Source: Todiramphus chloris collaris | Taxonomy: Eukaryota > Chordata > Aves > Coraciiformes > Alcedinidae | Direction: 5' to 3' | Length of the DNA stretch: 64,000 nt | Assembly: GCA_025345505.1 (NCBI GenBank) | Contig: JANVCC010000021.1 | Span: 28,840,970 to 28,904,969 of the forward strand | Shown: piece by piece, positions 42,137 through 56,349 of the stretch | How the letters are laid out: every line of letters starts with the position of its first letter | Position numbering within the stretch: the stretch's first letter is position 1 | Made by a program: the position numbers and the translations under genes | The notes under the pieces: generated by a model | What the model was told of the DNA's origin: nothing | Databases searched by the model: none | What the model saw: only the letters and a program-made list of their open reading frames with translations

Positions 42137-42166
42137 TTTATTATTATTATTATTATTAATTATTAT
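42137..42166 (+). repeat. (TTA)n microsatellite
   Basis: About eight TTA units followed by an imperfect extension. Confidence 0.9.
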
Positions 42167-43171
42167 CTCTCATTTGGGAGAGGGCATGAGGACTAGGGTC
42201 TTTAACAAAACCAACTTGAACAATATCGCCAACAAATTAATACCATCATTCTGTAATCATATGCCATGTTGTCTGCCAGCTACTTCCAATTAAGAATATT
42301 TCATAGTCAACAAATTATGATGAACTACAGTGCACAGCTGCACTCCGACTCTAATATAGGCCTGTTCTGCTATGCTGCTTCAGCCATGCAAAACTGGATA
42401 AAGAACAGATGCCCACAGGTGGTGGTGAAAATAAGTGAATTCATGTTGTAATTTAGAAGGTAAAAGTTTCAATATACTAGCTCTGGAGCTTTCTGAGTGT
42501 CACTTTGTCACTTTAGTAAACATATACTCTCATTATGAATGATTTTTGGCTCACCAGTGTTTTGTGAGGTAATGGTAATGGTTTTGTGAGGTAATCTGCA
42601 TAATGGTTACACACAAGCAATCACAATATAGGAAAACACTTAATATGTCATCTGACATTGCCCACAATCTATGGCTGAACATTAACTCATCTCATCCAAT
42701 CTGATGCACCTGGGACTCGAAGTGACTATTAGAATGTGCTTGAGGGAGTGTTTTGGAAGCCCCAAAAGATCTACTCTCTGAATTCATACTATACTCTGAA
42801 TTCTCTCCTCCTGGGCATCCACTGAATCATCCAAACTTGATATACTTTGTTATTAGCAAGCTGAACAGATCATAAACTGAGAAGAGCATTTGTTCAAAGT
42901 GAAGATCAAGACGTTTAATACAGATGTCTCCTGGTTATCACAAAGTATTTACTACAATTTAGATAATACTGGGCAAGAAGCTGGCAGCAGTGAAGAGGCC
43001 AGCAAGGCCAGGTCCTCTTGACTGAATTTCTGAAGTAACGGATTTATTTATTTATAACCTGGGCTTGGGATGTGAAAGAATGCAAACTTGTTGAAGCCAG
43101 CTGAGCTCTTGCAGACCACGTTGGCAGAGGAGCTGGTCAAAGGACAATAGAGATGGTCCTTCTGAGAGTGT

Positions 43172-43194
43172 CTGTCATGCTCTGAGCATGACAG
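43172..43194. repeat. Perfect palindrome, 11-bp arms, 1-base centre
   Basis: CTGTCATGCTC is followed by T and then GAGCATGACAG, an exact reverse complement. Confidence 0.95.
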
Positions 43195-43319
43195 TAAAGC
43201 GGGGACAAGCTTTGTGTTAAAACTGGCATGTTCCATGTAAAGGTGAAACATCTTTCTGTAATGGTGGCCTGTAAAATTTTATTTTTCATAAGCTATATCA
43301 ATTCAATTCAGTTGCATCG

Positions 43320-43475
43320 TTTTTCTTCATTTATTAATTGAGTCCTGTCCACCTGCTGTACTGTTTTACTTGGTATTGACATCAGGATGACACATCTATA
43401 GTTATCCAAATCGCTTCCATTACCCTCCTGAAGTGTTGGCAGAATGCTTGGTTGGATGGGGGAGAGTGTTATTAA
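43320..43475 (-). mobile_element. Possible old CR1-type RT fragment, antisense
   Basis: The minus-strand reading has LDNYRCVILMSIPSKTVQQ, resembling the LINE RT motif GNYRPVSLTSIPGKVMEQ, after a stretch comparable to the FKKG region. There is only one motif and no flanking support, so this is tentative. Confidence 0.4.
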
Positions 43476-43479
43476 TTCT

Positions 43480-46400
43480 GTTGCTGCTAAAATGTCACAG
43501 ATGTTTCAGATTGCCCCCCAACTTTGCGGTTTACTACTTTATTGTTCAAGATATCTATGCCTGTAAATTAAGAAATGTCATTTGTATGTTGATATAATGA
43601 AAGAAGAGAATTTAATGACTTAATCTGTTTTTTCGTGCATTATGGTAAGTTAAAGTAAGATGTTCAGACACTTCAATAGAGTTGTCCCAAATCTACTGGA
43701 AATTCAGAGATCTTAAAAATTTGCTTCCCTGCTAATTTTAGTCTGTATTCTCAGTGGTTATTCAAGGTCTGGGGATATCAGCAGTCCAAAAGACAAAATG
43801 TCAGCATTAGATATTGAGTAAGGATATACAAGGAATATTCTGGAGTGATGGGAGATCATCTCAGAGCTTATTTAGAATATGTTATAATTAATTTGTATTT
43901 CAACTTCAGTCTTCCAAAATGTCTGGGTTAAAGCTACAATACTTAACATCTCTTACGTATCATTACCTGTCATTAGCAAATGTCACCTGTCATGTTTTCC
44001 AGTTCCCACATTACAACGTGTATGTCTGCTTTTCAATAACTGCAAATTGCCCTCGTTCAATCCTGAATTGTTGAGACAGCTGGCAGGAACATCCAAGATG
44101 TCAATTATCTCGTATGTTTGGCAGATGGACAAGACTTTTTCCAGAAGACCTTTCTGACAGACTCTTACTGAAGCTGTCATATCCCCCACCTGACCCTCCT
44201 CCTTAATACATTTGCTTCTGTCAGAGGACTTTGCTATGTATTTTCATAATTACTTCCCACAACTTATCTTATAACTTGAATTCTTAGTGATGAACTGTGA
44301 AATATAACAGATGGGATTGCAAACCCCCCCAAAATACCAGGAAGCAGACGTTTTCCATGGTTGCTGTATAATCACGCAGGGACATTAGTGACCTGTGAAA
44401 TTGCTTGAGACTTGCAAATCTTTCAAGAACACCTGCAAAAGGGGTGCCGGTTTTTTGTGTAAAAGCAACATGAATCTCTACAACTGTTACCCATATTGGG
44501 TTATAAATCCAACTTTTGATTTTAAAAAAATTACCTTAGGGAGAACTGACTACCAGAAAACCTCTGAGCCATGTAGACCACAAAGCTGAATCAAAAAAAG
44601 TCTAAAATAAGTAACTGATGTTTCTGCATTGTTTTTCACACCCACTGAGAAGAAACAATCCAGGCCTACCACTCATGATTATTATACTTGTCCTTGCAGA
44701 GGTGCCAGTTTTGTACCTTTCCTTCGGGCATACACCAGTAATGATGAACGTGACTAATGGAACAGAAATGTCACCTATCTGAAAAGCTGTGAGGTTACAC
44801 CAAGCTCTCCTCTGCACCAAATATTACTGGTGTGCACAGCACCTACCCTGCACTTAACTGTATGTGAAGTATTCTGGGCATCTAAAGAGAGTACACACAT
44901 TTGACACTAGATTTAAAAACACATTAGAATAATTTCCAATTCCTATTTTTAAAAAGAATGTTTACCTGAGGCTCCTGGCCAAATTCCAATCCCACTAATT
45001 ATGTTTTACTGAAATAAATTATCACTTGCAGTTTTACTTGGACAGAGTATAGTTTTTGGGTTCTTATTCCATTTGGGTGAGTAATGCTGCTGTGAAGTGT
45101 TAGCCCTTGTTATATTTCACTGGTAGGTATAAATGGGGGATGACTTTGCAGGGAATTACAGACCAGGACACTTCAGAGCTTGGTCACAGCTGGATAGGAC
45201 ATTCAGACTGTTTTGCAGGTGAGCAGACAGAATAAGTCTCCTAGGACTGACTCTGGGATCAGTGATTGGTGTATTCAGAAGGTTAAGGCCCCCAGTCCCA
45301 AATCAAGTTCTGCTCTGCAGATTCCTTGGCATATATAATTTCTGCTTCGGATCTGGTCCTAATGATAATTATGTGTAGAATCAATTTTAACTTCATGCTT
45401 TCTCTTATTAACTAAAAGGAATTAATCACATGAATGAAGGTATGTCTGGGTTTGAAGTATGTTTCTAAGGTGACTTTCCGTTTTTTAGCATAAGTAGTGT
45501 CAAAATCATGTTTCTTCAGAAGTACTCTGTTCTGACTTTTTTCCATTGCAGAAAACAGTTTTTATTATGATTTCTGAAGACCAGACCTAAACATATATTT
45601 TATTTCACTTACAAGTTCCCAAACACTATAAAACTGTAGAAAATCCACTAAGAAAATATTTATATTCACATACTGGCTTTATAACACAAATATTTTGTCA
45701 CCATTAATATTCCACGGCAGCTTAAAAACGAAAATACATACAATGTATTTATTTCCAAAGTGCTGAATATATTCCTTTCCAAAATATTTTCAAAGACATT
45801 ATAATTATTAGGATGAATCACAGAATTTCTTTGCCTTTTGGGTTAGCCAGAATCACTATATTTATTCTCTCTTGCTTAAACTGGTAATCAAATTTTTTTG
45901 GCTGTTCTCCAGAAACGTTCACTAGCCTGAAGAGAGAGCAGTGAGCGGGACAGAAGAAAACTGTCATCTTAGAGTATTACTACTAGAAGGGTTGTTAAAC
46001 ACCATTATCCATCTTATGGCCAGGTATGACAGTGAGCCAGTCCAGAAGCACTTCAGGCCTCTCAGCATAGCTCTGGGCACCATCTATACTATGACCCAAT
46101 GTTGTGCTAATGTGGTTCCTACACTGCATGAACTCAGAGTCTTTTTCTTACCTGTTTAGAGCAGAGTACAGCCATTCTTTCTGCACTCACCTGGAGAGAA
46201 ACCCCTCCAGACCTCCTGTAGCCAAAATGGAGGTTGTACTCAATTCTCCCCAAATGTTTCCCTTCCCATAACTTTCAAATGCAATAATATGCAAATGCCT
46301 GCATCAAAGCAGCCATAAGCTAGCATTTGGCACACGGACTAGGTGTCAGGACATATGGGTTTTGATGCTGCCCTTCTGATGGTCCCAGGCAAGCTGTGCC

Positions 46401-48470
46401 TTGTTTTGTGCCTTAGTTTCTTTGGCTTTGCACTGAGGCTAATTACACTTCAGGTTTGTTCTCATCACAGCCTTCTGCCAGCGAGTCATGTAATACAGTG
46501 ATGAGCATGAGGAAGTTTTTGGACAGCCAACTGTGATACATGTTCCTTTTCCAGCTTTATGCCTGTGAAGGAGCTCCTCTCCATGCCATGGCCTTATCTT
46601 TGCCCTTCCTATAAGCTGCATGGAATTGCCCGTAATAAATCCCAGCCACTTGCTGAGGACTGGTACTTTTCCATAATCTGTGGCTAGTAGTCAGAATCTA
46701 GTTACAGTTAGGGGTAGGATGAAAGCATCCTAAAGCATCCTAAACTCTGTTTAGCTTAGGTCATCAACACTGGTTGATCTGAGATGTAAGTTCAACTTGC
46801 TTGCGTTCCAAAACTGCCTAATACTGTATGCACTTAAGTTTGCTAGATTCTTTCCTAATTAACCTGAAAGGTCCCCAGGCATTTAGGTTTAGCCACCCAC
46901 ACGTGGTCAGGAGCATCTGTTCCTGGTGAGTTACTTCTACCCGTAGGTAAACAGTCACCTGAATGCTGTTGGTATTCCCTGGAAAAGTCTCCGGGCTCAC
47001 TTACAGCGAAAACTGCAGCCAGTGTCATTAGTAAAGGTCATTCTTCCCGTTTTGTGTAAATGTCTGGTAGTTTCACCTCTTTGCAAGACTTCTTCCTCCT
47101 TTCTACAAGGAGGGGAGATTTCACTTTTAAGCATGAAAGTGGGTTTAGGCTTATGGAGTAAGTTCCTGAGGCTTGCAGACAAGGAGATATTCTTGGAGTC
47201 CTGGAGCTGTGAAAATGGTTTTGTCAGAGCCTACTACTGGTCTAGAGACTCAACTGCTCTGCTGAAGCTGCTAGAAATTTATTCTTGAATTGTTAGGGGT
47301 TATCGATCCTTTCCATGCAAGACTTTGTTCTTCATCCAGTATCTTATGTGACAAGAGCACATATCCAAAGGACTTGGAGCAGAGCTCTGCTTCTGCAGTG
47401 AATATGTTGCTTGTAAACATACAGAGAGCCATTCTTACCACAAATGTCAGCACGAGCACTCTGAGCAGGGTTATCGGGGTTCACCATAGCTGATGCCATC
47501 ACTGTGCTGCTGCTGCTGTTGCCTCTAATATTGTCCTCTTCATGGAGTTTTAGGAAAAAAATCAGAGCAGCTAGAAACTGTCATAATCAATAAAGATGGC
47601 AGAGAATCTCTGAAGGATACAAGAGCAATAAATTTCAGGCAACCGTCAATTATCTGCACATGTTGTATCCAGATTGAGGATTATGTGGGTCAGGACCACA
47701 GGGTCATGTAAGCTGATTCAAGATCGAGTCTGCTTTATTAGCTTAGTATCAGCAATCCCTGAACATGAATATGCTGCTTCTTATGGACAGCACATACCCA
47801 GAGGCTTTGTAGCCACTTCATTGTGTCCTACAGTCCAAACTAACAAAACTTGTTGAACATGTACTAATTTGGGGTGGAACTCGCTCAGCTGCTCCTGCAA
47901 ACAAGTAAATGCAAACAAGTAGAAAAGATGACACATGCTACACAACCAGCTCAGATCTAGCAGGGTTTATTAGTATTTCCTGACCTGAGTTACCTTTGTA
48001 TGCTCATGCTATCCTGTAGCCACTTTAAGAACCTCTGCTGGTTCTCAGTGTGCTGGAAAACACATATGAAGAGTCACCAGAGAAGTTCTCCAGCAGCCCT
48101 TTTGTGTTGTGCTAGTGCTTTGACTAGTGCTTATATACCCTGAGGAACCCAAGAAAACTGAATTTGGCTGGACATTAGTACCATGTTTTCAATAACTCAT
48201 GCAAGTTATCGAAGATCATCTCTCATCCTCAGCAGCCCAGATAACGAAGAGCTGCTGGTGCACTTCTTACAAAATCACATTAAGAGGTAATCTTCAGATT
48301 AATGTTATACATCATGTAAAAATACACACTGCAACTTAAAGAGCAACTGTTCCCAGGACAGTCTGAGACTTGTAGCTTCACAACAGCAGGAGCCATTTGT
48401 GGAGGTTCTTTGCTTTGAGTGTGCCCCAACTCTGGATTTCTGACAGCAAGAAAGAACCATTTAAAGCATG
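43480..48470. other. Intergenic, unannotated unique sequence
   Basis: AT-rich, with no gene, RNA gene or repeat family that I recognise. Open frames do not exceed 88 codons. A small direct repeat AGCATCCTAA occurs at about 46725-46745. Confidence 0.6.
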
Positions 48471-48472
48471 CT

Positions 48473-48493
48473 AAAAAAAAAAAAAAAAAAAAA
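48473..48493 (+). repeat. Poly(A) run
   Basis: Twenty-one consecutive As, about 60 bases upstream of the TTTTC satellite. Confidence 0.9.
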
Positions 48494-48549
48494 TTCTTAA
48501 CTTGCTCAGTCTCACAGTAGGAAGGCCCTCAGCTCACTTCTTCAGGGTA

Positions 48550-48678
48550 ATTTTCTTTTTTCTTTTTTTCTCTTTTCTTTCTCTTTCTCTTTTCTTTTCT
48601 TTTCTTTTCTTTTCTTTTCTTTTCTTTTCTTTTCTTTTCTTTTCTTTTCTTTTCTTCTTCTTTTCTTCTTTTCTTTTT
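48550..48678 (+). repeat. (TTTTC)n pentanucleotide satellite
   Basis: Imperfect T/C-rich sequence leads into about thirteen regular TTTTC units (about 48589-48653) and then degenerates. It is an all-pyrimidine strand. Overlapping frames on both strands translate only to F/S/L-rich or K/E/R-rich low complexity. Confidence 0.96.
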
Positions 48679-51600
48679 AATGTACATTTCTTTGAAGTGT
48701 TTTGCATGAAAGCATTATTACATACTTTGGGAAGTGTTATTGTCCCTGTGTATTTTCTTCCAAAGTAACTATAAATTTCCATCCAAATGTGCTCAGAAGT
48801 TCACTGTCAGAACACGAAATCAACTAGCAGATAAACATACATAAAGGTGGTTATTTCCACAGAGAAATCAAAGGCACAAAACAAATTATGAACATTCTTT
48901 GAGTTTTAAACACAGACAGCTATATGGGTGGCAGGATATGTGGTTTTGCTTTTTAAAGTGTATTTCCTTAAGTATGAGCTTGCATTTAAATGTCCGCAAC
49001 ATAAATTTGCATCTGACTATTGATGTTCTTATCTTTTTTTTTTTATTACACTTCACTCATGAAACCGCACCTCACATCTCACACTGTGATAGGTCATTAA
49101 TTATAACTGCCTAAAAGTTAGATAGTATACAGTAGCTCATTTACCTGCCTTGAAAGCCCATGGAGGAAAAGAAGCAGCTCCCAAAGGTCATCATCCCACT
49201 CCTTAAATATGTGATATCCCATATCCTGTATCAGCCTTCAGATGGGAAGAATTGAAAGCTCTGATGTGGTGGGCACAGTGGGAGCGAAGACCATCTAACT
49301 TGGATGAAGTGATGATTTTTAGATAGCTAACATGAATCATGTTAAATCTTGTCCAAAAAGCATAGAAGATGTCTAACTGAGACTAGCTTTACAGTAACAA
49401 GTAATTCACTGTAACAGGAGTAGGTCAGTGCTTAACAGCAAAGGTCTTGCAATTATGCTTACTTCAGGCTAGGTCAAATCTGATGCTCTGGAAGAAATAT
49501 CCTCACAAATCCTGTGGTTCAAAGATGAGTAAAGGGTCAGTCTTTGGTTTTAACCTCTGTGTTCTGCCTTGGCGTCAGAAAGCACTGGTGTGCAGCTGGA
49601 GCAGAGCTTCTAGTTTAATTTCCTTTGGAAGGAATCTAGTTTATCTTCCCCCAAAACTGCCTTGCAATTGAACCAACACATGCAACATCTGAGGAACTGG
49701 GCTACTGCTCCAATTCAAGATGCTTGATAATGTCTGCTAAAAGAGGCTGTTGTTGGACATTACATCTCAGTTATATCAGTGAAACAATAGGGACTAAAAT
49801 GTTTCCACGGGTAGATCCCCATCCTAGTTAAAAACCATTATAAGCATATTGATAGAAGTTTTATACCAAACTGGGTTCTTATGCAAGATTATGATCTAAA
49901 AGGCGACTTAAAAGCAAATGATAGGACAAGAAATAAACAGGACAAGTTAGGCAGACAAGGTAAAGACAGACCAAAATCTTCTTCTGTCTCTTATAATTTA
50001 TTTTTCACCACTCATTTTCTATATACTCATTTATATTCAAAAAGCCATTTCCCCAGTCATTTATTAAATCCAGGTATTGATAAGCTGCTGCTACAATAGT
50101 GTTTCTATGCAGCAGTTCAAAATATATTTTCTTATGCCTTACACTGTCATACCTTTACTCCCTCTGATCCATGATTTTTGAAAGATGTTTCTTTTCTAGA
50201 ACTGTAGCAGGCAAGAAGATCAGAAGAAGTAGTTCATGCTATTTCAAATAAAAAAGTTGTAACTTTTTTAGTTGATTCATCTGCCTGAGCTCTGGATTTC
50301 CTTTTGGACATGACAGTTCAATTCAACAGCAGAATTTTAATGTGTGGCAGTTGTAGTTAATTACCATCAGTTACCAGGTTTCCTTATTCACATCTGGTCC
50401 ATGTGATAAGCGAGTTGCTTTTTAGTCAATGTCTATATTACATGAATAGAGCCCTGCAGTTACTTTGACTCAGTATACCAGTGGTTAACAGACTAAATAA
50501 AAAGGGTAAGCACTACATGAATCAAACACTGAGAAGGCAGCAGAGAAATATTTGCCTCCTGCCAGCCACAGAAGAATCCAACCGGGAGGAGCTCAGAGTG
50601 GTACAGTAAAGGCAAGACCAATATATAAAGGAAAGTCAATAGAAAATTTTATTATGGCAAATTTGCTAGAGGTTTGGAACTGACTACACTGGTAGAATAA
50701 TGGGGGAAGGCACATTGAATAACATTTAATGAGCTTTTGGCTTATGCTCTATTTTTCAAACTACCCCATAGCTATTAGAAAATTTAAAGGCACATGATTT
50801 AATCCCAAGTATTTCATGCATGGTTGAGAAGATAACAGGGAGATGTGGGGAAACACTGACCCACGCTAGCTCCTGGCAAAGCAGGGGAAATCTCTGACAG
50901 TTATCTAAACAAAGACTATGTACCTCATCACATAGTATACATGTAAAAAAGCATTGCCTAGCTTCCCTTAGTGATACAGATAGAATAGGTTTCTGGCTAT
51001 TGATTATATAGCCATAAAAGATTTCCACAATAAATTTTGGATTTCAAAATGCATTTTGGATTACCATTCTAAAAATATAAACTTTCAATGACCTTCCTGC
51101 ACTGAAAGAACTTACTGCTCTTTTTTTCACAGGCACCTTTAAAATTTACATTTTGTTTTGCATGCTGGTAGGCTGTTTTTGCAAAATATCCTCAGAACTA
51201 ATTGCCTAATTATTAAACTGTTACAAGAACATTATGTAAGTCCAGACAGAACAGTCAGTATGTAATTGAACTGTGGTCAATATTTTGGATCATGTTCTCA
51301 ACTGCTCTAACTCGTGTCAGGTACACAAGTGTATCTCTGTTTACATCACCAAGTCTGGACCTTTTTATTCTTTAGCAGTTCGGAGTCATGAGGCACAAAC
51401 CCCTCTTTCCTCTGCAGAACTGTGCTCCAGACTGTCAGATACATCCATTGCATAGAAATACGTGAAATAAGTGAAAGTTCTGTTGAGTGATTGGCCTGAT
51501 AACAGCGAGGAATGTTTCAAGAAGAAAAAGCTCATAGCTGGAATTGCAATCATTGCAGTTATTGTGAGTTGGTCTTAAAGCAGATAGATTGAACTTTAAT

Positions 51601-54600
51601 CAATCAGTATGTTTTTCCAGATGGCCATAAGTACGTGTTTTATGATCCGTGTTTTAAGGAGTGTTTGTTTTTTAACTCCTGAGGTAAGAATAAACTAAGA
51701 CATAACCCCAAAATCAGTTTACAGAATACCATGAGTGCTAAAGTGTATTTTTCTTTCTGATATACAAATAAGATATGGCTGAGAGACAGTGATAGCCTGT
51801 TTTTCTCTGTTTCTCTCACAGGGACATATACGGGTGCCTGTGAATACCATGCTGCCAGTACCTTCGTTACTTATTCATAAGCAGAAAAGCCACTAGGCTG
51901 TCAGGTCTAAAGCTGATCAACATTGCTCCAAACTTTTGCCTCTGCATTCTGGATAAGGAAACTGACAATTTTAGAGCACTGGTAGAGGCCTTGGAATCCA
52001 GGGATGTCTGCTGGCCCTAGCTCTAACAGTAACCCAACTTGTGGTAAATCCTGTCTGTGCCACAGGTGTATTTCTCAGATCTGTGTTTTCACACTTGGTC
52101 AACCTAGAAAGACCCTTGAGATCCCATGAAACCTCTCCCCTCAGAGACAATCTTGTCTAGAGGCTATCTGGGCACCTAGCTTCACTTTCCACTGGGGCAG
52201 AGCTCTTCCATGTAGTCCTTCAGTCTCTAAATCTTTGGTGATGCTGGATTGGCCACAGAGTATCTCTGGTGGCCCAGTCTGCTTTCCCATTCCCTGTGCA
52301 GCAGGATGCTCCAGAGAGTGGACATCAGTTGTGAACTTCAGGAGCAGTCCCTGGCAACTGGAGAAGGTGGATGGCATCACAGACCCTGCGAAATGCTCAT
52401 CCCTCTGAGCAACTTCTATTGCACACCCTTAGGGAGAAGGAGATCTCGAGGGAGCCTCAATTGTACAGCTCCAGTATTAGCAGCAGGATCAGAAATGCCC
52501 TAATTCCTAGAGTAAGTTTGGATTGTGCAACATGGAGAATTAGCTTTGCTTTAGCATGTGCTCTGGAGCAGGAAGGAGGCACTTGGGGGAACGAGATGAA
52601 ATATGCTGTGACTCATATGGAGGTCATAGATTAAGTGGGATTTTAAGACAACACAAGTGTTAGTTGTAGTAGCATCAGAGCATACCAGAAGGTACTGCCT
52701 CTCCAGCTCTGCGGGAAAAATAAACAGAGCAAAAATCCACCACAAAGGTGCAGGACAATGGGAAGCTCAGAGCACTGAGAACATGGTGTTTGAGTATTAT
52801 GAAGCCTGAAAATTCCCTTTTTACAAGCTGAGCCTTTCAATATTGCTACCTCTGTCTTACACTCAATGGCTCTCCCACAAAATTAGTGTATTGCTCAATG
52901 TTTTACTTTTCAGATCTCACTAAGTGGAGCTCTTTTCTTTATACCCCATTTGCTGTGGGAAGCCATAGACTCAGGAGAAGAGGAGCAAGGAAAATTATAC
53001 AAAGGAAACATTAAAAAGAATAAACTTTTGCCATATGACTTTAGAACATCTACCAAAGTTCCTTTCAAAAATCCTCTAAGTCAAACAAAGTGACAATGGA
53101 ATGAAAAAGAATGAAACTAGCTTATCCTGTGTGTTGGAAGCTCTTCTAGGGATATTGCAAATGAGAGACATAGGCACCCACTGAACAAGATTCACACCTT
53201 GGTTTGAGTCATCTTCTAGAAATTCCTCCCTCTCCACTGGCTGTACAGAGAGTGTAAGATAGGTCTGCTCCTAACACAGACTTTTGTTTAGGGACCTAGA
53301 GCAAGGTGGGATGAATCTGCAGCTGGATGATGGTGTTTGCCTGAGTGAACCCTATGTAATTTGCCTCTGAGGACTATAAAACAAAGAGCAGAGTAGCAGG
53401 TCAAGACATAGCTGCAACTGTAGCTGCAATGCTCCAGAGAGCTCTTTATGTTTCTCTTATTTGGCAATAAATGTGTGGGAACAACTTGCTTCCCTTCTCC
53501 TGCTATGGTTCCACCTTTTGATTTTGTTTTCTTCAAAGCACAGTCAAAAGATGTTCCTTCAGGACAGATCAGTGGCACAAGCACCATGAGGGGTTAAAAT
53601 TAAGCTCCACGTGAAATTTAAAACAGCTTTTGAAATTATGTGATTTGCAAACAGCCTACCAGACATATATTTCAAACTCAGCTCACCGGACTCTTGCAAA
53701 ATACATCCCTGGAGTTCCAACGTATACACTCAAAGGCTCACTGTTGTTTTGGGTTTTTTAAGATCTCTAAGAAATGTATTAAAAATTAACTTATGTACTG
53801 GGCTGCCAATACACAAAACCTGTACTTAGTATGGAAACGTGCATGTAACGTTCATGCAGCATGACTGGTATTTTTTCCTTTCTCTAAGCTTCTGTGGAAA
53901 ATCTTGGGGAGTGAGCAAATTCTTCCTCAGACCACCGCATTCTGAAGCCCAGCATTAGAGAAATTCAAAGGCTGTGAATGGAAACAAGGCTTGTTTGCTG
54001 TACTTGGTGTCCTGCATCATGTGGCCACTTGCATGCATTTGTGGAAGAATATTTGTATGCACAGAAATAGCACCACAAGGAATCTTGGCAGTGCTCTTGA
54101 AGTTGGGTTTTTTTTTAAACATATATATGCACATCCATGTATTTGCTTCTTGCTTCTTTAAATTGCTACTGAGTTGAACTAGGAATTACTTTTGTCCATT
54201 TTCCTTCTTCTCAACTCTTTCTGGGTATATTATTACCTCATCTGGCTTATTACTGTACCTTGTGTTCTTTTCCTTGTTCATTATAGTTCTGTAAAAAGCT
54301 TTTGGGCTTATTGTTAATTTTGTCTCTGTTTTTTTCTCTCCCTCCTTTTTTTTTTTTCTTCTCTCAGTCTTAATTGTATATCTCTGAAAATGTGTTTCTG
54401 ATGTTTTTGCTTTGGCTGGGAGCACAGTAGTTATATTTATGGGTCTACCATCAGTTTGCTACAGTTCAAGTGATTTTCTGCTTTTTGCTTGTTATGTTTT
54501 TGCCTGGACTTGATATACTTTATGAGTTTTTCTGCGATATTGGCTTGTATATCTGGCATAGATAATATTTTGCCTTCCTGTTAATATCCTATCAGAGACC

Positions 54601-56332
54601 CAAAAAGTAATAATTTTTTCTTCCTGTGTAATGTTGGGAGATTATTTTTTTTAAAATGAGCTGGAAAGCTTTATTAGTTTACCAGAAATGAAAGCTTGTA
54701 ATGAATCCACATGGAATTCTTTAATCATATCTTTGCTATTTTATAACTGTACCTTCAAGAGGAATGTGTTTATATTTGCTGAGGAAAAAAAAAAAAACTT
54801 CTCTTCTTTAGCATTTCAGCATTATGCAGGAATTTTCAGTGCATGGGGTTGCTCATCAGTATTTCAAGAGTACAAGGAGTACTCAGAAGGGTGAGAGGAG
54901 AAAGGTGAGAGGTGCTTTTCCAGCCTGAGAAAGGTGAAACAGCAGCTCCTCTTTGCCATCAGAGATTAAACTTCTGGCAAGCTGACTTGTGTGCTGTCAT
55001 GTAGAGCTGGGTTGTGGTACTAAGAATGACACAAACATATTAATATTGTACTGAGAGTTTTGATGAATAGTTCTGTTCTACTGAACTTTCTCTCCATGAA
55101 AATATTCCAAGAGAACTTTTAGGCTAAGAAGGTTTTTACCTCCAAAAATTAGTAGATATCCACATCTTTAGAGGGTGTTTTGACATGCACAGCATTTCAA
55201 ACAAATGAACTTTACAGAAAAACACACTTACCCATGTCTGTTTGTACCTGAGAGATCTCTCATAGAGATTTTATCCATTCAAATCTGAACTGAGCCTGGC
55301 CACGTTTGGAACAGCATCCCTGAGCTGCAACCTCAGACTCATCTGACTGTAGCCCAGGATTCTCTGAGCGGTGTGCACATGGCCATAAAGTCTGTTGGGT
55401 GAATCTGCTCTCTATATGCTTCTTCTACAAGCCCCATATGGGCTGTGGGCACTCTCAGGGCATGGTGCTTATCACCCACTGTTGTGATGCTTCGTCTACA
55501 TGCTCTCCACTGCAGCTTGCTGACTGCATAGTCTTCACTAGAGGCAGGTGTTTCTGAAGACTATGCAGATACCTAATGCAGTATGAAGGGGAAAAAAATG
55601 TCTTCTAGCATTTGTAGCAGAAGCAGCTTAAAGTGGTACAATAAAATGGTGAGGAGAAAAATCCGGGGGGAAGGGACATGTCCAGGGAATTCTGATTCTA
55701 AAGGTGAAAAATCATTTTTTTAAATACTGATGGCAAATCCTGGTTACAGGAAGGTGAGCAATGGGCCTGGAGTTTTTCAGCTGATAGTTGCCTTTCATAA
55801 CAAAGCATTAAAGACTTAGCAAAAGATCTAGGGGCTGTCTGGTTGAAAAAACTAAGATAAACAACCTACATTCTACCACTTTCTGATGTGCAGAAGAGGT
55901 TCCCCTTCTCCCACATTGCTTTCAGCTGTCCTTGCAATTGCTTAACAAAGGGAGTAGCATTAAAGCATCATATTGTCATGAATTTCTTGCTTATTGTCAC
56001 AGATAAGATACATTTCTTTTTGAAAGCCTCATAAGACCTCTTTTTAAGAGTCCTACTGATTTCCAGATTGCCTGGATTGCTTTCTTTGATTATAGAGAGA
56101 TGAATCTCTCTGGAATATTTTAAAAATTGCTCTGTCTCTTTAATATGTCAACTGTTTTTTCCCCGAGTGTTATATGTCACTCTCATAATTGCCTTTCAAT
56201 TATTCTGAATTATTTTCTTCCTTCTTAATGCAGTCATACCTACTTCGCTTCCTTTTACAATTTAAATGGGATGCTTTTGATATCATTCTCTTTGTTTCTG
56301 AAAAGCATCTATATAATATCATACATTAAGTT

Positions 56333-56349
56333 AAAAAAAAAAAAAAAAA
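56333..56349 (+). repeat. Poly(A) run
   Basis: Seventeen consecutive As followed by AAGAAAAGG-type purine-rich sequence. Confidence 0.9.

Noticed and set aside
48502-48782. F/S-rich and K/E/R-rich ORFs at 48.5-48.8 kb
   Set aside because: They are translations of the TTTTC satellite.
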